Below are positions 12,719 through 25,601 of a DNA stretch of 64,000 bases, in pieces; the stretch's first letter is position 1, and every line of letters begins with the position of its first letter. The notes below the pieces were generated by a model. The model was not told the DNA's origin, ran no database searches, and saw only the letters and a list, made by a program, of their open reading frames with translations. The position numbers were made by a program, and so were the translations under genes. This DNA comes from Glebionis coronaria (taxonomy: Eukaryota > Streptophyta > Magnoliopsida > Asterales > Asteraceae): assembly GCA_025667525.1 (NCBI GenBank), contig CM046878.1:515724274-515788273 (forward strand), read 5' to 3'.

Positions 12719-13762
12719 ATGGCCGAGGTACCGCCTAATGGTAATGGAAACGATTACGTCGTAGGTCACGAAGGGGGACCGTTTCCTCCGAACCCGCCGG
12801 ATAATGACAATGGATGGATCGCTCCAGAAGAGGAAATAGGGCCGGAAAATGACAATGATGAAAGTGAGGTGGACAATTTTAGCATCAGTAGTGATGAGAG
12901 TGAGGATTCTGAGGAAGAGCCCGAGGAACTAATGGATGATGGCATTCCCGAGAATGCTGTAGGTCAGACCGAACCTGATTTGTTTCAATCTCCGAATTCG
13001 CCAAAGGGTTATGAAGTACCTCCAACCGATCGATATGAGCAGCAACCCTTTAATCGCCCGATGGACAATTGTAAGGACTATTTGAGAACAGTGCCAGGAT
13101 TTGTTCGAGTAAGTAATGGGAGCGGTGCAGAGTCCAGCAAATCATCCAAGTCGCAATCGATTCATGAGAATATCGCAAGGGTCTACTTTCCGAGACCAAG
13201 ACACTACTGGGATCCCGCAGGTCGTTTGAGGAGGATGGATAGGTTGATGTATGAGCGGTTTGTAGTTGAGACCAGGGTAATTAAGAGGTTTGATAAGAAT
13301 GAAAGAGAACACCAAAGATTGTTGGAAAGGACTGCAAGAATTGAGTATGATGGAAATGTAAACAAAAGCGATATCAACAGTCTAAGATCGATGGTCGCGA
13401 ATTTGAGCGCTAGTCTTGACCGTGTTAGGGAAGATCAAGTGAGACTGTCAAGGATGCAGAGTTGGGAGCATCGAGTGAGAGCATCATTGCCCCCAGATTG
13501 GAGATTTGTGGACGATTTGGAAATGGAAGCGAATGACTTCATGATTCAGCCGCCTACTAAAGGTGCTTGTATTACTGTGGGAAATCAGGTAGCGATTGAG
13601 TGTGGGTCTACGTCAGGGACGAAAAAGGAGACTGAATGTGGGCCGAACGATAAAGGAAAGAGAAAAATGGATGATGTGGACAAGGATGATAGCGAAGAGG
13701 AACCCGAGGAAGATGATGACGAACCGCCATCCAAGAGGCCGTGTGGATCACCACATGCCTAG
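12719..13762 (+). CDS. Extra 5' ORF upstream of gag, acidic coiled-coil-like protein of unknown function
   Basis: An intact frame of 348 codons lies between primer site and gag, where Tekay elements normally have only a leader. I prefer the ATG at 12719 (GGA before, GCC after) over the upstream in-frame ATG at 12686, which lies ahead of an acceptor-like CAG. The N-terminal third is Gly/Pro/Asn-rich and then strongly acidic (SDESEDSEEEPEE). The middle (about 165-250) is charged and Leu-rich like a coiled coil (RLLERTARIE, NLSASLDRVREDQVRL). The C terminus pairs acidic runs with basic patches (KGKRKMDD, PPSKRPCG) that could be nuclear signals. I see no catalytic motif or zinc knuckle. It has no stop, while pol next to it has two. 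Function unknown. Confidence 0.75.
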   Translation: MAEVPPNGNGNDYVVGHEGGPFPPNPPDNDNGWIAPEEEIGPENDNDESEVDNFSISSDESEDSEEEPEELMDDGIPENAVGQTEPDLFQSPNSPKGYEVPPTDRYEQQPFNRPMDNCKDYLRTVPGFVRVSNGSGAESSKSSKSQSIHENIARVYFPRPRHYWDPAGRLRRMDRLMYERFVVETRVIKRFDKNEREHQRLLERTARIEYDGNVNKSDINSLRSMVANLSASLDRVREDQVRLSRMQSWEHRVRASLPPDWRFVDDLEMEANDFMIQPPTKGACITVGNQVAIECGSTSGTKKETECGPNDKGKRKMDDVDKDDSEEEPEEDDDEPPSKRPCGSPHA

Positions 13763-14099
13763 TTGCTTGTCTTGTATTTTATCTTTGATCGTTGTAATAG
13801 AACTGTTTTAGACTTTTGTATGATGGCATTATGACGAAAAACTTGAGGACTTAAGTTTTATGGTGAATGATTGTAGTGGCAATACTTGTCGCAATTTTGG
13901 TTAAATTATCAATACAATCCATGTTTACCTTTCATGATCTGTGATATGTCTTAAATTTGATCTTTTGTGATGTGAATTGATGAATATTAGTAACTCTGTA
14001 GTGATGTGTCGTTGTATTTATATTCTGTCTTGAAAGAGAAATCCATCTTAATCTTGACACGTATACTTACATTGTTTTTCTATTTTCCCTGTCTTGCAG
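13109..14099 (+). other. Candidate intron joining the extra ORF to gag
   Basis: A full-consensus donor GTAAGT starts at 13109 inside the extra ORF. A pyrimidine-rich stretch (14071-14095) ending in TTGCAG places an acceptor at 14098-14099. Both ends are phase 0, so removal would continue the extra ORF's reading frame into gag, with no stop between 14100 and the gag ATG at 14121. Other donor-like words exist (13071, 13440) but are out of phase. Not tested. Confidence 0.35.
13763..14098 (+). other. Spacer between extra ORF and gag
   Basis: AT-rich non-coding spacer with no ORF. It ends in a strong pyrimidine tract and CAG just before gag. Confidence 0.6.
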
Positions 14100-14120
14100 A
14101 AAGAGATATTCGATAACACC

Positions 14121-17100
14121 ATGCCTCCAAAGCTAACCGCCGATCGTGTGAACACAATGATTCAGGAAGCTATAGCAAATGCGTTAGAAGCAGACCGAGC
14201 AGGAAGAAATCCGGACCAGGGTAGAAACGCGGGGAGACAGCAAGCCCCGAGAGAGTGTACTTATTCTAGTTTTATGAAATGCGGTCCCACGCAATTTCGT
14301 GGAACTGGTGGAGCTCTAGAACTTAGGAGATGGTTGGAAAAGGTTGAAAGTACTTTCGAGATTAGTGGTTGTTCAGAAGCGAACAAGGTCAAGTTTGCGG
14401 CTGCTACGTTTCTTGATGATGCATTAAGTTGGTGGAACACCCAAGTAGCCACTGTTGGATTGGCTGTAGCGAATGCAAGAACATGGACTGCAACAAAAGC
14501 TCTTTTGACCAAGAAGTTCTGCCCGGAAGAGGAATTGGGTCAATTGGAAGATGAGTTGAGGCACCTGACCTTGAAGAACAATGATATCGCTGCTTACACC
14601 AGGAGGTTTAATGAACTAAGCCTTTTGTGTCCAGACATTTTTGTCAATGATGCCAAGAAGATGAAACAGTACATCAAAGGTTTATCCAGTAATATCAAGG
14701 GTGAGACGACTTCGTCTAAACCTGGGTCGTTTGATGAAGCGGTCCAGATGGCTCACGCATTGATGGATGTCAAGCTCCAGGACAAGAAGAACTTCATTGC
14801 TGAAGGAAATAAGAGGAAATGGGAAGCGGCACAGAGCAATCAATCCCAGGGCCAAAACCGAGGTGGAAATCGAAACAACCATGGTCAGAACCGCAATCAG
14901 CAGTTTAACCAACGAAGGAATGAAGGGATGAGAGCTGTGACAAACCCCAGAGGAGTGAAAGTGAATCCCCAATGTGGTAGGTGCAACTTGTACCATGTAG
15001 GGAATTGCCCGCCTGCATGCGGCAAATGTGGAAAAGCAGGTCACAGGATGTCTGATTGCCGAACGAGAGGAGTAGCCACTGGGGCGAATGCTATCAGAAT
15101 GAGGGGATGTTTTGGATGTGGAGAGAGAGGCCATATGCAAGTGAATTGCCCGAAGGCAGGAAACAAGCGGGGAGGTAACAATGCTGCTGTCGTGTATCAA
15201 GTAGGGACGGCTGATAAACCACAGGGTCCTAACGTGGTTACCGGTACGTTTTTGCTAGACGCTTGTTATGCTAGTATTTTGTTTGATTCTGGCTCCGACA
15301 AGAGTTTTGTAGATGTTAAATTTAGTCGTCATATCGATAGAAAACCGGTGTTGTTAGCGACTAGTTATAACATTGAGTTAGCCGATGGAAAAATTGTTAG
15401 TACGAATTCTATACTGAAAGGGTGTACCTTAAAGTTAGGAAATTACGCTTTTAAAATCGACTTGATGCCTATAGAGCTAGGATCGTTTGACGTGATTGTG
15501 GGAATGGATTGGCTAATGGAGCACAGTGCTATGATCGTCTGTGGCGAGAGATTAGTTCAGATTTCGTTGAGGAATAAAGTCTTGACTGTGAAGGGAGACG
15601 AATGCACTTCTCGTTTGAAAGTGATTTCCTGTTTGAAAATGATGAAGTATGTAGAGAGCGGATGCGATGTGTTTTTGGCACAAGTTTCGAGTGATAGTGA
15701 TTTAGAGGCGAGGATTGAAGAGGTACCTGTTATCTGCGAATATCCGGAAGTTTTTCCAGACGAGTTGCCGGGTTTACCACCCACCCGTGAGGTCGAGTTT
15801 CGAATTGATTTGGTGCCAGGAGCTGCGCCGGTTGCGCGTGCACCTTATCGCTTAGCACCATCCGAGTTAAAGGAGTTATCGGATCAACTGAAGGAATTGA
15901 TGGACAAGGGATTTATTAGGCCGAGCTCATCACCATGGGGAGCGCCAGTGTTGTTTGTGAAGAAGAAAGATGGTTCATTTCGGATGTGTATTGACTATAG
16001 AGAACTCAACAAGCTGACGGTTAAGAATCGGTACCCATTGCCGAGGATTGACGATTTGTTTGATCAATTGCAAGGTTCCAGTGTATACTCAAAGATCGAT
16101 TTAAGATCAGGGTATCATCAACTACGTGTAAGAGAGGAGGATATTCCTGTAACTGCCTTTCGTACGCGGTATGGACACTTTGAATTTCGAGTGATGCCGT
16201 TTGGGTTGACGAACGCGCATGCTGTATTCATGGACCTTATGAATCGCGTGTGCAAGCCGTATCTAGATAAGTTTGTTATTGTTTTCATCGATGATATTCT
16301 TATTTACTCTAAGAGTAAGGAGGAGCACGAGAAGCACCTGAGAAAGATTTTGGAGTTGTTAAAGAAGGAGAAGTTGTATGCGAAATTCTCGAAGTGTGAG
16401 TTTTGGTTAGAATCCGTGCAATTCCTAGGTCACGTAATTGATATCAAGGGAGTTCGCGTGGATCCTGCAAAGGTCGAAGCGATCAGGGAATGGTCGGCAC
16501 CGACAACGCCGACTGAAGTTCGACAATTCCTTGGTTTAGCTGGGTATTATCGAAGGTTCATTGAATGATTTTCGTTGATTGCAAAACCATTGACAAAGCT
16601 TACCGAAAAGAATAGGGTGTATGAATGGGGAGACGAGGAAGAACTCGCTTTCAAAACGCTCAAGGACAAGTTATGTTCCGCACCGATATTGTCATTGCCT
16701 GAAGGAACCGAAGACTTTGTCGTGTATTGTGATGCATCTCGTAACGGTTATGGAGCGTTATTGATGCAGCGTGAAAAGGTGATAGCTTACGCATCGAGGC
16801 AACTGAGGAAGAATGAGGAGAACTACACGACGCACGATTTGGAATTAGGAGCTGTAGTTTTTGCGTTGAAGTTGTGGAGACACTATTTGTATGGGACGAA
16901 GTGTGTTGTATTCACAGACCACAAGAGTTTGCAACACATTTTAGATCAAAAGGAGTTGAATATGCGACAGAGACGATGGGTAGAACTACTGAGTGATTAC
17001 GACTGCGAAATTCGCTACCACCCTGGCAAGGCGAATGTTGTAGCGGATGCACTAAGTAGGAAGGAACGAGAGAAACCTTTGAGAGTCAGAGCTTTGGTGA

Positions 17101-18578
17101 TGACTGAGAACGTTGACTTAACCGAAACTATACTGAAGGCTCAAGAGAGGGGACTAATGAAGGGGAATATTGAAGCTGAGAACTTGGGGAGAATGTTGAA
17201 ACCTCTTTTCGTGATTAGGTCAGACGGACTGAGATATTTCAAGAATCGGATTTTGTTACCATTGTGTTCATCTGAGGAAGGAAAGCCTGGAGTACGAGAA
17301 TTGGTTATGAACGAGTCGCATAAGTCGAAATATTCGATACATCCTGGATCGGATAAAATGTATCACGACCTGAAGAAAGTTTATTGGTGGCCGAATATGA
17401 AGGCGGATATTGCTCGTTACATTAGTAAGTGTTTGACTTGCGCGAAGGTTCAAGCAGAACATAAGAAACCATCTGGATTGTTGGTACAACCAGAGATCCC
17501 AGAATGGAAATGGGAGAAAATCGCTATGGATTTCGTGACGGGTTTACCTAGAACTCCTAGTGGATGTGATATGATATTGGTAATAGTGGATAGGTTAACG
17601 AAATCTACTCATTTCTTACCTATGAAGAAGACGGACAGTATGGAAAAGCTAGCCAATGTGTACGTGAAGGAGATCGTCTGCAGACATGGAGTGCCGTTAT
17701 CGATCATTTCGGATCGCGACAGTAGATTTACTTCGGAATTTTAGAAATCGCTTCAACGTGCGATGGGCACTGAATTGAATTTAAGTACGGCTTATCACCC
17801 GGAAACTGACGGCCAGAGTGAACGAACTATTCAGACGATGGAGGACATGCTCCGAGCATGCGTGATTGATTTTGGAGGAAGTTGGGAACGCCACTTGCCT
17901 CTAGTGGAGTTTTCGTATAATAATAGTTACCATGCGAGTATCAAGGCAGCACCGTTCGAAGCATTGTATGGAAGGAAGTGTAGATCGCCTGTGTGTTGGA
18001 GTGAAGTAGGAGAAAGTCAATTGACTGGACCTGAAATGGTTTTAGAAACGACAGAGAAGATTGTGCAAATCAAGAACCGACTACTTGCTGCGAGAAGCCG
18101 ACAGAAGAGTTATGCCGATAACAGAAGGAAACCATTGGAGTTTGAAGTCGGAGATATGGTTATGCTCAAGGTATCGCCGTGGAAGGGTGTAATTCGTTTT
18201 GGGAAGAAAGGAAAGTTGAGTCCGAGGTATATTGGACCATTTAAGATCGTTGAACGAATTGGACCAGTAGCGTACAAGTTAGAGTTGCCGAGCGAGCTTA
18301 GTGCTATTCACGACACGTTTCACGTATCGAACCTGAAGAAGAGTTTGGCGGATAAGGAATTGGTGATTCCTTTGGACGAGATTCGACTGGACGACAAAAT
18401 GCATTTTGTGGAAGAACCTGTGGAAATTATGGACCGAGAGGTCAAGAGGCTGAAGCGTAGTAGAATTCCCATTGTGAAGGTTCGATGGAATTCTAAGCGT
18501 GGACCGGAATACACTTGGGAACGTGAGGACTTTTTCAAGGAAAGGTATCCTCATCTGTTCCAGCGGAACGAAATGTGA
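14121..18578 (+). pseudogene. gag-pro-pol polyprotein of the nested Tekay element, two in-frame stops
   Basis: A single frame of about 1485 codons. I start it at the ATG 14121. Gag capsid lies at about residues 45-190, then an Asn/Gln/Arg-rich linker and two CCHC knuckles (about 299-312 and 329-342). The protease has DSGS near 388. RT runs about 560-760 with [16 protein letters not shown] and FIDD (usually YIDD or FIDD in the family). RNase H runs about 865-985. Integrase has an HHCC finger (about 1073-1110) and Asp, Asp and Glu in DFVTG, ISDRDS and GQSERT. A C-terminal chromodomain (from IMDRE, 18420-18530) marks Tekay/Del. Stops at 16566-16568 (end of RT) and 17742-17744 (inside integrase) leave the frame otherwise undamaged. 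Unlike most family members, an RNA-binding N-terminal extension may come from the extra ORF. Confidence 0.95.
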
Positions 18579-18616
18579 GTATAAGAGGAGGCGAGCGCCG
18601 GGACGTCGCTCTCTTT
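18579..18616 (+). other. 3' untranslated spacer
   Basis: Short G-rich spacer between the pol stop and the purine tract. Confidence 0.5.
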
Positions 18617-18629
18617 AAGGAGGGGTGGA
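18617..18629 (+). promoter_or_regulatory. Polypurine tract of the nested element
   Basis: AAGGAGGGGTGGA directly precedes the 3' LTR start TGTGACACCC, the expected plus-strand primer. Confidence 0.85.
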
Positions 18630-21412
18630 TGTGACACCCTAGAACCGAGGTCATTAACGTTACCCTAAATTACGCTAATTTTTGAAATTTTTAATAAAAT
18701 TTAATTTCTATATATATATAAGTATTTTGATTAAAGCCGATGTTCGAGGTTATAATTTTTACGATTGACGATTCAAGAAGGACGAGGACGAATACGATCC
18801 CGATGGATGCCCAAATTTCTATAATTATTGACGATTTATCGATAATGTAATTTTTCTAGAATTTTACTTACGGTTCGTGTTAAGTTGAGTCGGGTGAGTT
18901 TTATAACTTTCCGAGTACATTTAAAGTATCACAAAAGTATTTTGGAGTGTTTGGGATAATTTCCGACTCCCGTAAAATTTTCTAAAATGACTAGTGAGTC
19001 AATCCCGCAAAGTTTTGGTGACGTTTTTACTTGAGGCCAAAAGAAAGCTTTAATTGCACTTTAGTCCCTCCCATTTCACAAAAGGGGGAAGCAACTCACA
19101 CACACAACATTTCACAAAAAAAAAAGATGAACACTCCCTCTCTCTCTCTAGGCCGACGGCCAAAACCCCCAAACCACCACCATCCACCATTTTTTTTGAG
19201 TTTTGACAAAATCTAACCTTAGACCACCTTCTAAAATCCATTGGTGAGTGTTAATCTATGGTTATTTCAAACATGCATTAACAAAATTTTTCCAAAAATT
19301 TTCAAGATCATTCAAACTCGTTTTTGAGGTTAATTGGATTAATGCATGTTAAATTCATGTAAAATGAGGGTATAATCACTAAACAAACCCACCAAAATTG
19401 ATTTGGTTGTGGTTATTTGGTCACCCAAACCCCACGGCTAAAGGGGGTGTTTGGGGAGCCATGGTGATTGATGTTTTGAGCATTGGTTTTGTGTTTGGTT
19501 TTGTGTTTATTGATGTTCTAGATGGATACAAGTGTTTGCATGTTTGTTTTTAGATTTTTAGCTTATGAGGTTGATGATCAATAGGGGTTAGGAACTGAAA
19601 TTAGTGTTTGGTTATGATTGGGAATGCTTAGGATGAAGCCTAGTAATGATTAATGGGTTTGAAAACAAGTGTAGGAGTGATTTTGGTATGGTTAAATTTA
19701 GGCAGAAAGTTTAAGACATTTTCGTAAAAATAATTTTTCCTACAGGTCTAGATAGCTAAATGTAGTCATAGAGTGTCTTCTTAGCTTTAATTTGGTATAA
19801 GGTAGAGCTCGTGACTCCAAACGAGCCAAAAGTTATGAGGTTTTAAAGATCGTGTACCGGGAGACGAGAACTTTCATAATCCGAATTTATGTTTAGTTTT
19901 AGTCAAATCCCGAGGACCACAAATATGAATTGGTAAAAGGTCAAAGGTCAAATTTTGGTCACAAACCTGTGTAATTGAGTCTATAAGTGGACTTAGGAGT
20001 CAAAGAGGTCAAAGGTGCATTTCAAATAGGTCAAAGAAGTCCAAGTTGGTCGAAGTACAATTTCTGTCCGAAAAATGTAGTTTTTGGAAAGGCGTTGAGT
20101 AACGGGTCGTAGAAGTAAAAATTTTTATTGGGATTAAATATGTGTTATCTACAGGTCTTATAGTATTTTTGATAATTTTTTCAAATTTTATAAGAACGGT
20201 TAAATATAGTAAAACAGCCCGTACTTTCGGCAAGTATCGGCGAAAATGAGTAAAAATGGATGACGTAAATAATAAGAACAAATGGTGTAAAATGAGTGAT
20301 GCTTGTTGTTTTGTTTTGGCGTGAGTTGTAATTGTCCTAAGCGACTAATATCTATGTATTTTATACAGTACCATAAGGTATTTAAAATGAGATTACTCAT
20401 TACGCGTTATTTGGTTGATAGGTGTTGATTTACCCGGGCATCCGTATCGTCGTCAGTGATCATCTCTCGAACTACCGACTACTTGATATATAAGGTGTGA
20501 ATTTATAGCCTCGCTTATTATTATTTCAAACTGTTTTACCCGCGAGGGAAATGCATGCTAGTTTTTAAAATGAACGTATGTCATGAATGATTGTTGGTCC
20601 CGCATGTTGCCTTTGAAATTGTGTTGAGTACCTAGTTGCAAAAGACCCTAATTTCATGAACTATTAACTATTGTCTTGCCCTTGCGAAGGGGGAAATAGC
20701 CGCTTATACAAAGTGATAGTACTATGGGGTTGACTACCCTATCCGAGACGAGGGCTAGTACGTTGATACCCCCTGCGGACGGATAATTTGTGATAAGAGA
20801 TAAGGTATAATTGCAACTGATGCCTTATTAGGGGCCATGGTTTCATCTGAATCACGCCGGTAATTATTACGCGGGTGATTGAGTTAACGGTTTAGTGTCA
20901 TGAGCTTAAACACAATTGTCAGTATCTTGAATATAGATTGTTTGATCGACAAGTCTATGAATAATCGTGAATGGTTTTTATTTCACATGCGTTCAAAATG
21001 AATTGTAAAACCTATGAATTCCACTCAACGTTTTCGTTGACCAAATTTTGGCATGTGTTTCAGGTAACCGCTGAAGTGTAGCATGGAGCGTGCATGGGAT
21101 GGATGTTGTGTGTATGGCTTGGAGTCTGCTTGTTTTTCCTCCCTTTCCTACTTAAACATTTTTAACTTTAATGTTATGTTGTTGTGAAACTGAAATTTTT
21201 GGGTCGAGATTCATGGGGACCGAAAACGCTAAGCTCTGTTGTACCAAGTGGGGTTGGAAAAACCGTGGACATGTATCATTTAACAATTTTTAATTCAAGT
21301 TTTAAGTTGACGTCTCTTTAGAGTCGTTCGATATATCTTGTGTGCAATGATAACTGAGTAGCACCCAAATGTTGTAGTTCCGCTGCGCATAGCATTTTGT
21401 GGGGGTGTTACT
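18630..21412 (+). repeat. 3' LTR of the nested Tekay-type element
   Basis: 2783-bp copy of 9542-12324, with the last base T instead of A. It is followed by TTCAC, a one-mismatch partner of TTAAC before the 5' LTR. Confidence 0.94.
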
Positions 21413-21417
21413 TTCAC

Positions 21418-22082
<665 letters not shown>

Positions 22083-22094
22083 GCTCTGATACCA
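22083..22094 (-). promoter_or_regulatory. Primer binding site of the outer element, tRNA-Met type
   Basis: On the minus strand TGGTATCAGAGC lies three bases inside the 5' LTR (22098-25596). It shows that the element reads right to left. Confidence 0.88.
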
Positions 22095-22097
22095 AAC

Positions 22098-25000
22098 TGT
22101 AACACCCCCTAATTTATACAACTCAATACAGCGGAAGACTCGTTGGTGTTACGGGATAGCACATTACTCACATCATAGACAACGCATAAAAATCGCGTCG
22201 TTTAATAATAAATCATTTCCATTCATAAACATCAAAGATACATCGGTCCCAAGTCATATTATTTCATACAAAGTTTAACAAAGTATTTGAATGGAAAATA
22301 TTGTTTAAGTGTGGGCCATGAATTCTTGTCGTCTTCCCGAGAATTACCTTCAAGTACCTGAGATAAAACATGTTAAAAGAAAAGGTCAGCGATAACGCCG
22401 TGTGAATTCATAGAGTTTAATAAATTCCATCAATATAACTTTGGTATAAAATTATTACCAAAAATCATTTCGTACAAATCATTGTAATAGGCTATAAAAT
22501 AGCCAAAATCATTTTATACAAATCTTTATCAAAATCATAATATCGGCGTTTGCCTTAAAAATCATTATACGAGCCAATGTCGTAAAAACGTCATACAATA
22601 CGTCTTATGACGTTGTATGAAAATAAAAACCGTTATATGAATATGGTTATGAAAACCAAAATACAAACATAATATCAATAGTATGACCCAGTATTGCTAG
22701 TCAGGCAATACATCGAAATTCGGAGCGTCTATTAGTATTTCGGTAATTGGATTATTATAAGTCGCATGACATTGTTACCTTACTAAACCAACAACGGGTA
22801 GCTAACCCGATACTAATTTTGCCCATCTAAAGTAGCGTGTCGTCACAAAGGTCACGCTATGGAAATCTTCTCATACATAAATTCGCTTACCAATCAATGT
22901 GGCACGACGGGGATCAACCGTCAAGGCGCGAACTGGGGTGATCGTCCCCAAATAGTACTATTAAATGCATAAGCGTCTACCAAATCCCGGTAGTTCACAA
23001 TTCATGCTAATGGGACTTTTAGTGACATAACCTAACTTTAATAATCCATTTAATTTCATCTATCGGGTCCTTTAATCATTTATCGGGTCATACAATCGGG
23101 TCATTCAATCATTCGGGTCCAAATCAATAAACAAACAATCGGGACAAATGGTGTCCTATTTTATAAAAACTAACATGTTATCTCCCTCGCGGGTTTATAA
23201 AACATTTCATAAAAACGTTTAAAAGAGTGCGAGGCTATGAACTCACGTTGATGTGGGAAGACGGGCTATCGGCAATTCGGTCGTACGGTACGTGCTTCAA
23301 TTACGGAAACCTAGACAAATAATACTCGTCTTAGACTCATGTCCAATGACTTTATAAAAATAACAATTATGTATACATATGATGATTATATATATATATG
23401 ATGATCAAGTGGGTTTACATATTCTCGTTTACTCATTTTAGTGTTATATGTCGGTAACTTTTATACTAGCTTACTAGTTTTACCTATTTACACGTTTTAA
23501 GTCCAATAAGCTTATTATAAGTTATTTAACTTGTGTTAATCCATTTTATACTTATATTATCAGTAGTTAAACTTTACAAGTTGGGCCCAAATGGGTTAAG
23601 CCCAATAAGTTCTTTTTATGAGTGTTTATCTTATTTAGTCCAATTATTAGCCCAAGTATTAGTCCAATATGTTTACTTAGCTCGTTAATGTCCGTATGCC
23701 CTATAGTTCGGGTTTTATCGGTTTTTACTTGTTATACATGTCTATATATCAGTATATAAGTTTTATAAAGTTTTCATTAGACGGGTCCAACCATCTAAGT
23801 TTTATTTAACAAAAACGTTAATTTTACGGTATTAGCCGAAAAAGTCGTAAAATCATGTTTATAGTTTTATAGCTTATAAAACTTAACAAGTTATCATTTT
23901 TATAAAATGTCTACTTATTTACCATTGTACATATTTATATAAATGTATTATATAAGTTAGTGAGTTTTAATTTATATTTTATACTATTAAATTTTGAGTG
24001 CTTATATAATAGTATTATACTTTAATTTCCAAAATCTGATTTTTATCTTCACTTTCATCAAAACTGCCATATCTAGAGTTCTATATGGAGATAGAAGCTC
24101 AAATGTTTATCACATAAACTAGATGATATGTGCTCCATTTAACTCTTCTATAGCTACTGTTGAATCATCTTCTAAGTATTTTCTAAAAATCGTCCAAAAC
24201 AGTGAACTCAGATTTGTACCTTAAACTTGTTTTGATCATATCTCACTCATTACAATGATTCCATTGCATGGACAACTCTCACATGTGTACAAGACATATT
24301 ACTTACTGTATATCCATTAATCTAAGCCATTTTATCAGTTCATCATGTGGTTAGTTACTGTTTTTATACAGCCTACCATTTAAGCAAGATTTAACCATTT
24401 TTACATGTAGTTTGTCCATCTTTTTGCCCATGTTTATCAAATTTATCAACACCAAATCCCCACATAATATTTTTAATCATCATTCATCATCATACACATA
24501 TACATAAGTAAAAGAAATACAAGATTACATAATCAAAATAACAAGAAGATGGAAAGAACAATCTTTATACCACCAAGATGATGAAAAGATGGGGTTGATG
24601 ATGAACAAGACTTGGTTTTGGGTAACCAATCTTATGAGATATCAACATCACTTCTAGGATCACCAAGTATTTGTAGATTCCTCCAAAAATCAGCCCTTGT
24701 TGTTCATGAAAACTCCTTGAGAAATCAGCCCCAAACTCCCTTGAAAACTCCTTTTTACATGCTAAGATCACCTCCAATCTTTATAACTTCAATGGGTTTT
24801 CATCAATAAATAATACATATGATTTATGATTGAATCAAGATCAAATGGAGGTTGTTTTGGGTGAATATGGGACGAAAATAAGAGAGAGAGATGAGAGAAA
24901 TAAGTGGTTTTGCATGTATGTTTTTGTGAGAAATGGTTTGAGTGTTTAGTGGTTTTGCTAGTTAGCTTATTTGTGTAAGTAGCTAGGACAAGTGTCCTAG

Positions 25001-25596
25001 CTTACTTAGTAAGCTTTGACACATCTTAGATGTGTTGGTGGAGTTTTGGCCACCCATTTGTGGGGTGAGGCAAGTGTAAACTTGTCTCATCCCACTAATT
25101 TACGGGTATTCCTCGATTCTAGTTTCCTCGATTTACGTGCCCTCGGGTCGTTTTACGAAAAACATTTTTATAAATTATGAATCAACGACACAAAACGAAT
25201 CTAATAAAAATTGTCTCATCAAAAACGGAGTTTGAAAACGTAAATACGTAATCCTAAGGTTTCTGGTTTAGTCGTAAAGGGCGTTAAATTATAATCGTAA
25301 GTCCTAATCTCTTCTCGGAAATTTGTGAGTTTATGAACCAACACAAATTTAAAATTCCAAAATAATATTTACGGATAAATTTATTTTCTGAAATGTCGGA
25401 CTGTCACCAAGGACGGTGTATGTAAACGTAAGCACGTAACGTTGAATCCTCCGGTTTAGACGTAGTCGACGCTACTTCAAGACATAAATCCAAATTACTT
25501 CCCAAAAATAAGTGAGTTCATAATGTAACATTAAAATAATGTTTTTAAATAATACTTGAGAATAGAATATCAACCATAAATTGACGGATTGTCACA
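22098..25596 (-). repeat. 5' LTR of the outer Tekay-type element
   Basis: 3499-bp copy of 1238-4734. It is followed on the plus strand by GTTTG, which matches 1233-1237 exactly. Confidence 0.95.
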
Positions 25597-25601
25597 GTTT
25601 G

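Larger units (their letters stand above)
9542..21412 (+). mobile_element. Nested Tekay/Del-type chromovirus, nearly intact, 11.9 kb
   Basis: Equal LTRs of 2783 bp (9542-12324 and 18630-21412) start TGTGACACCC and end GTTACA, the last base being T in the right copy. The flanks are TTAAC (9537-9541) and TTCAC (21413-21417), a 5-bp duplication with one mismatch. A tRNA-Met-type primer site, an extra 5' ORF, a gag-pro-RT-RNaseH-IN-chromodomain frame and a purine tract follow in order. LTRs differ at about 25 sites by eye (about 99% identical), so the insertion is young. It lies opposite in strand to its host element. Confidence 0.95.

Noticed and set aside
14261..15200. Minus-strand ORFs inside gag
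   Set aside because: Shadows of the gag-pol frame, which shows clear domains.
19031..19241. Short ORFs over a Pro/His-rich stretch in the right Tekay LTR
   Set aside because: CT-rich and A-rich low complexity inside the LTR. Not intact in the left LTR.
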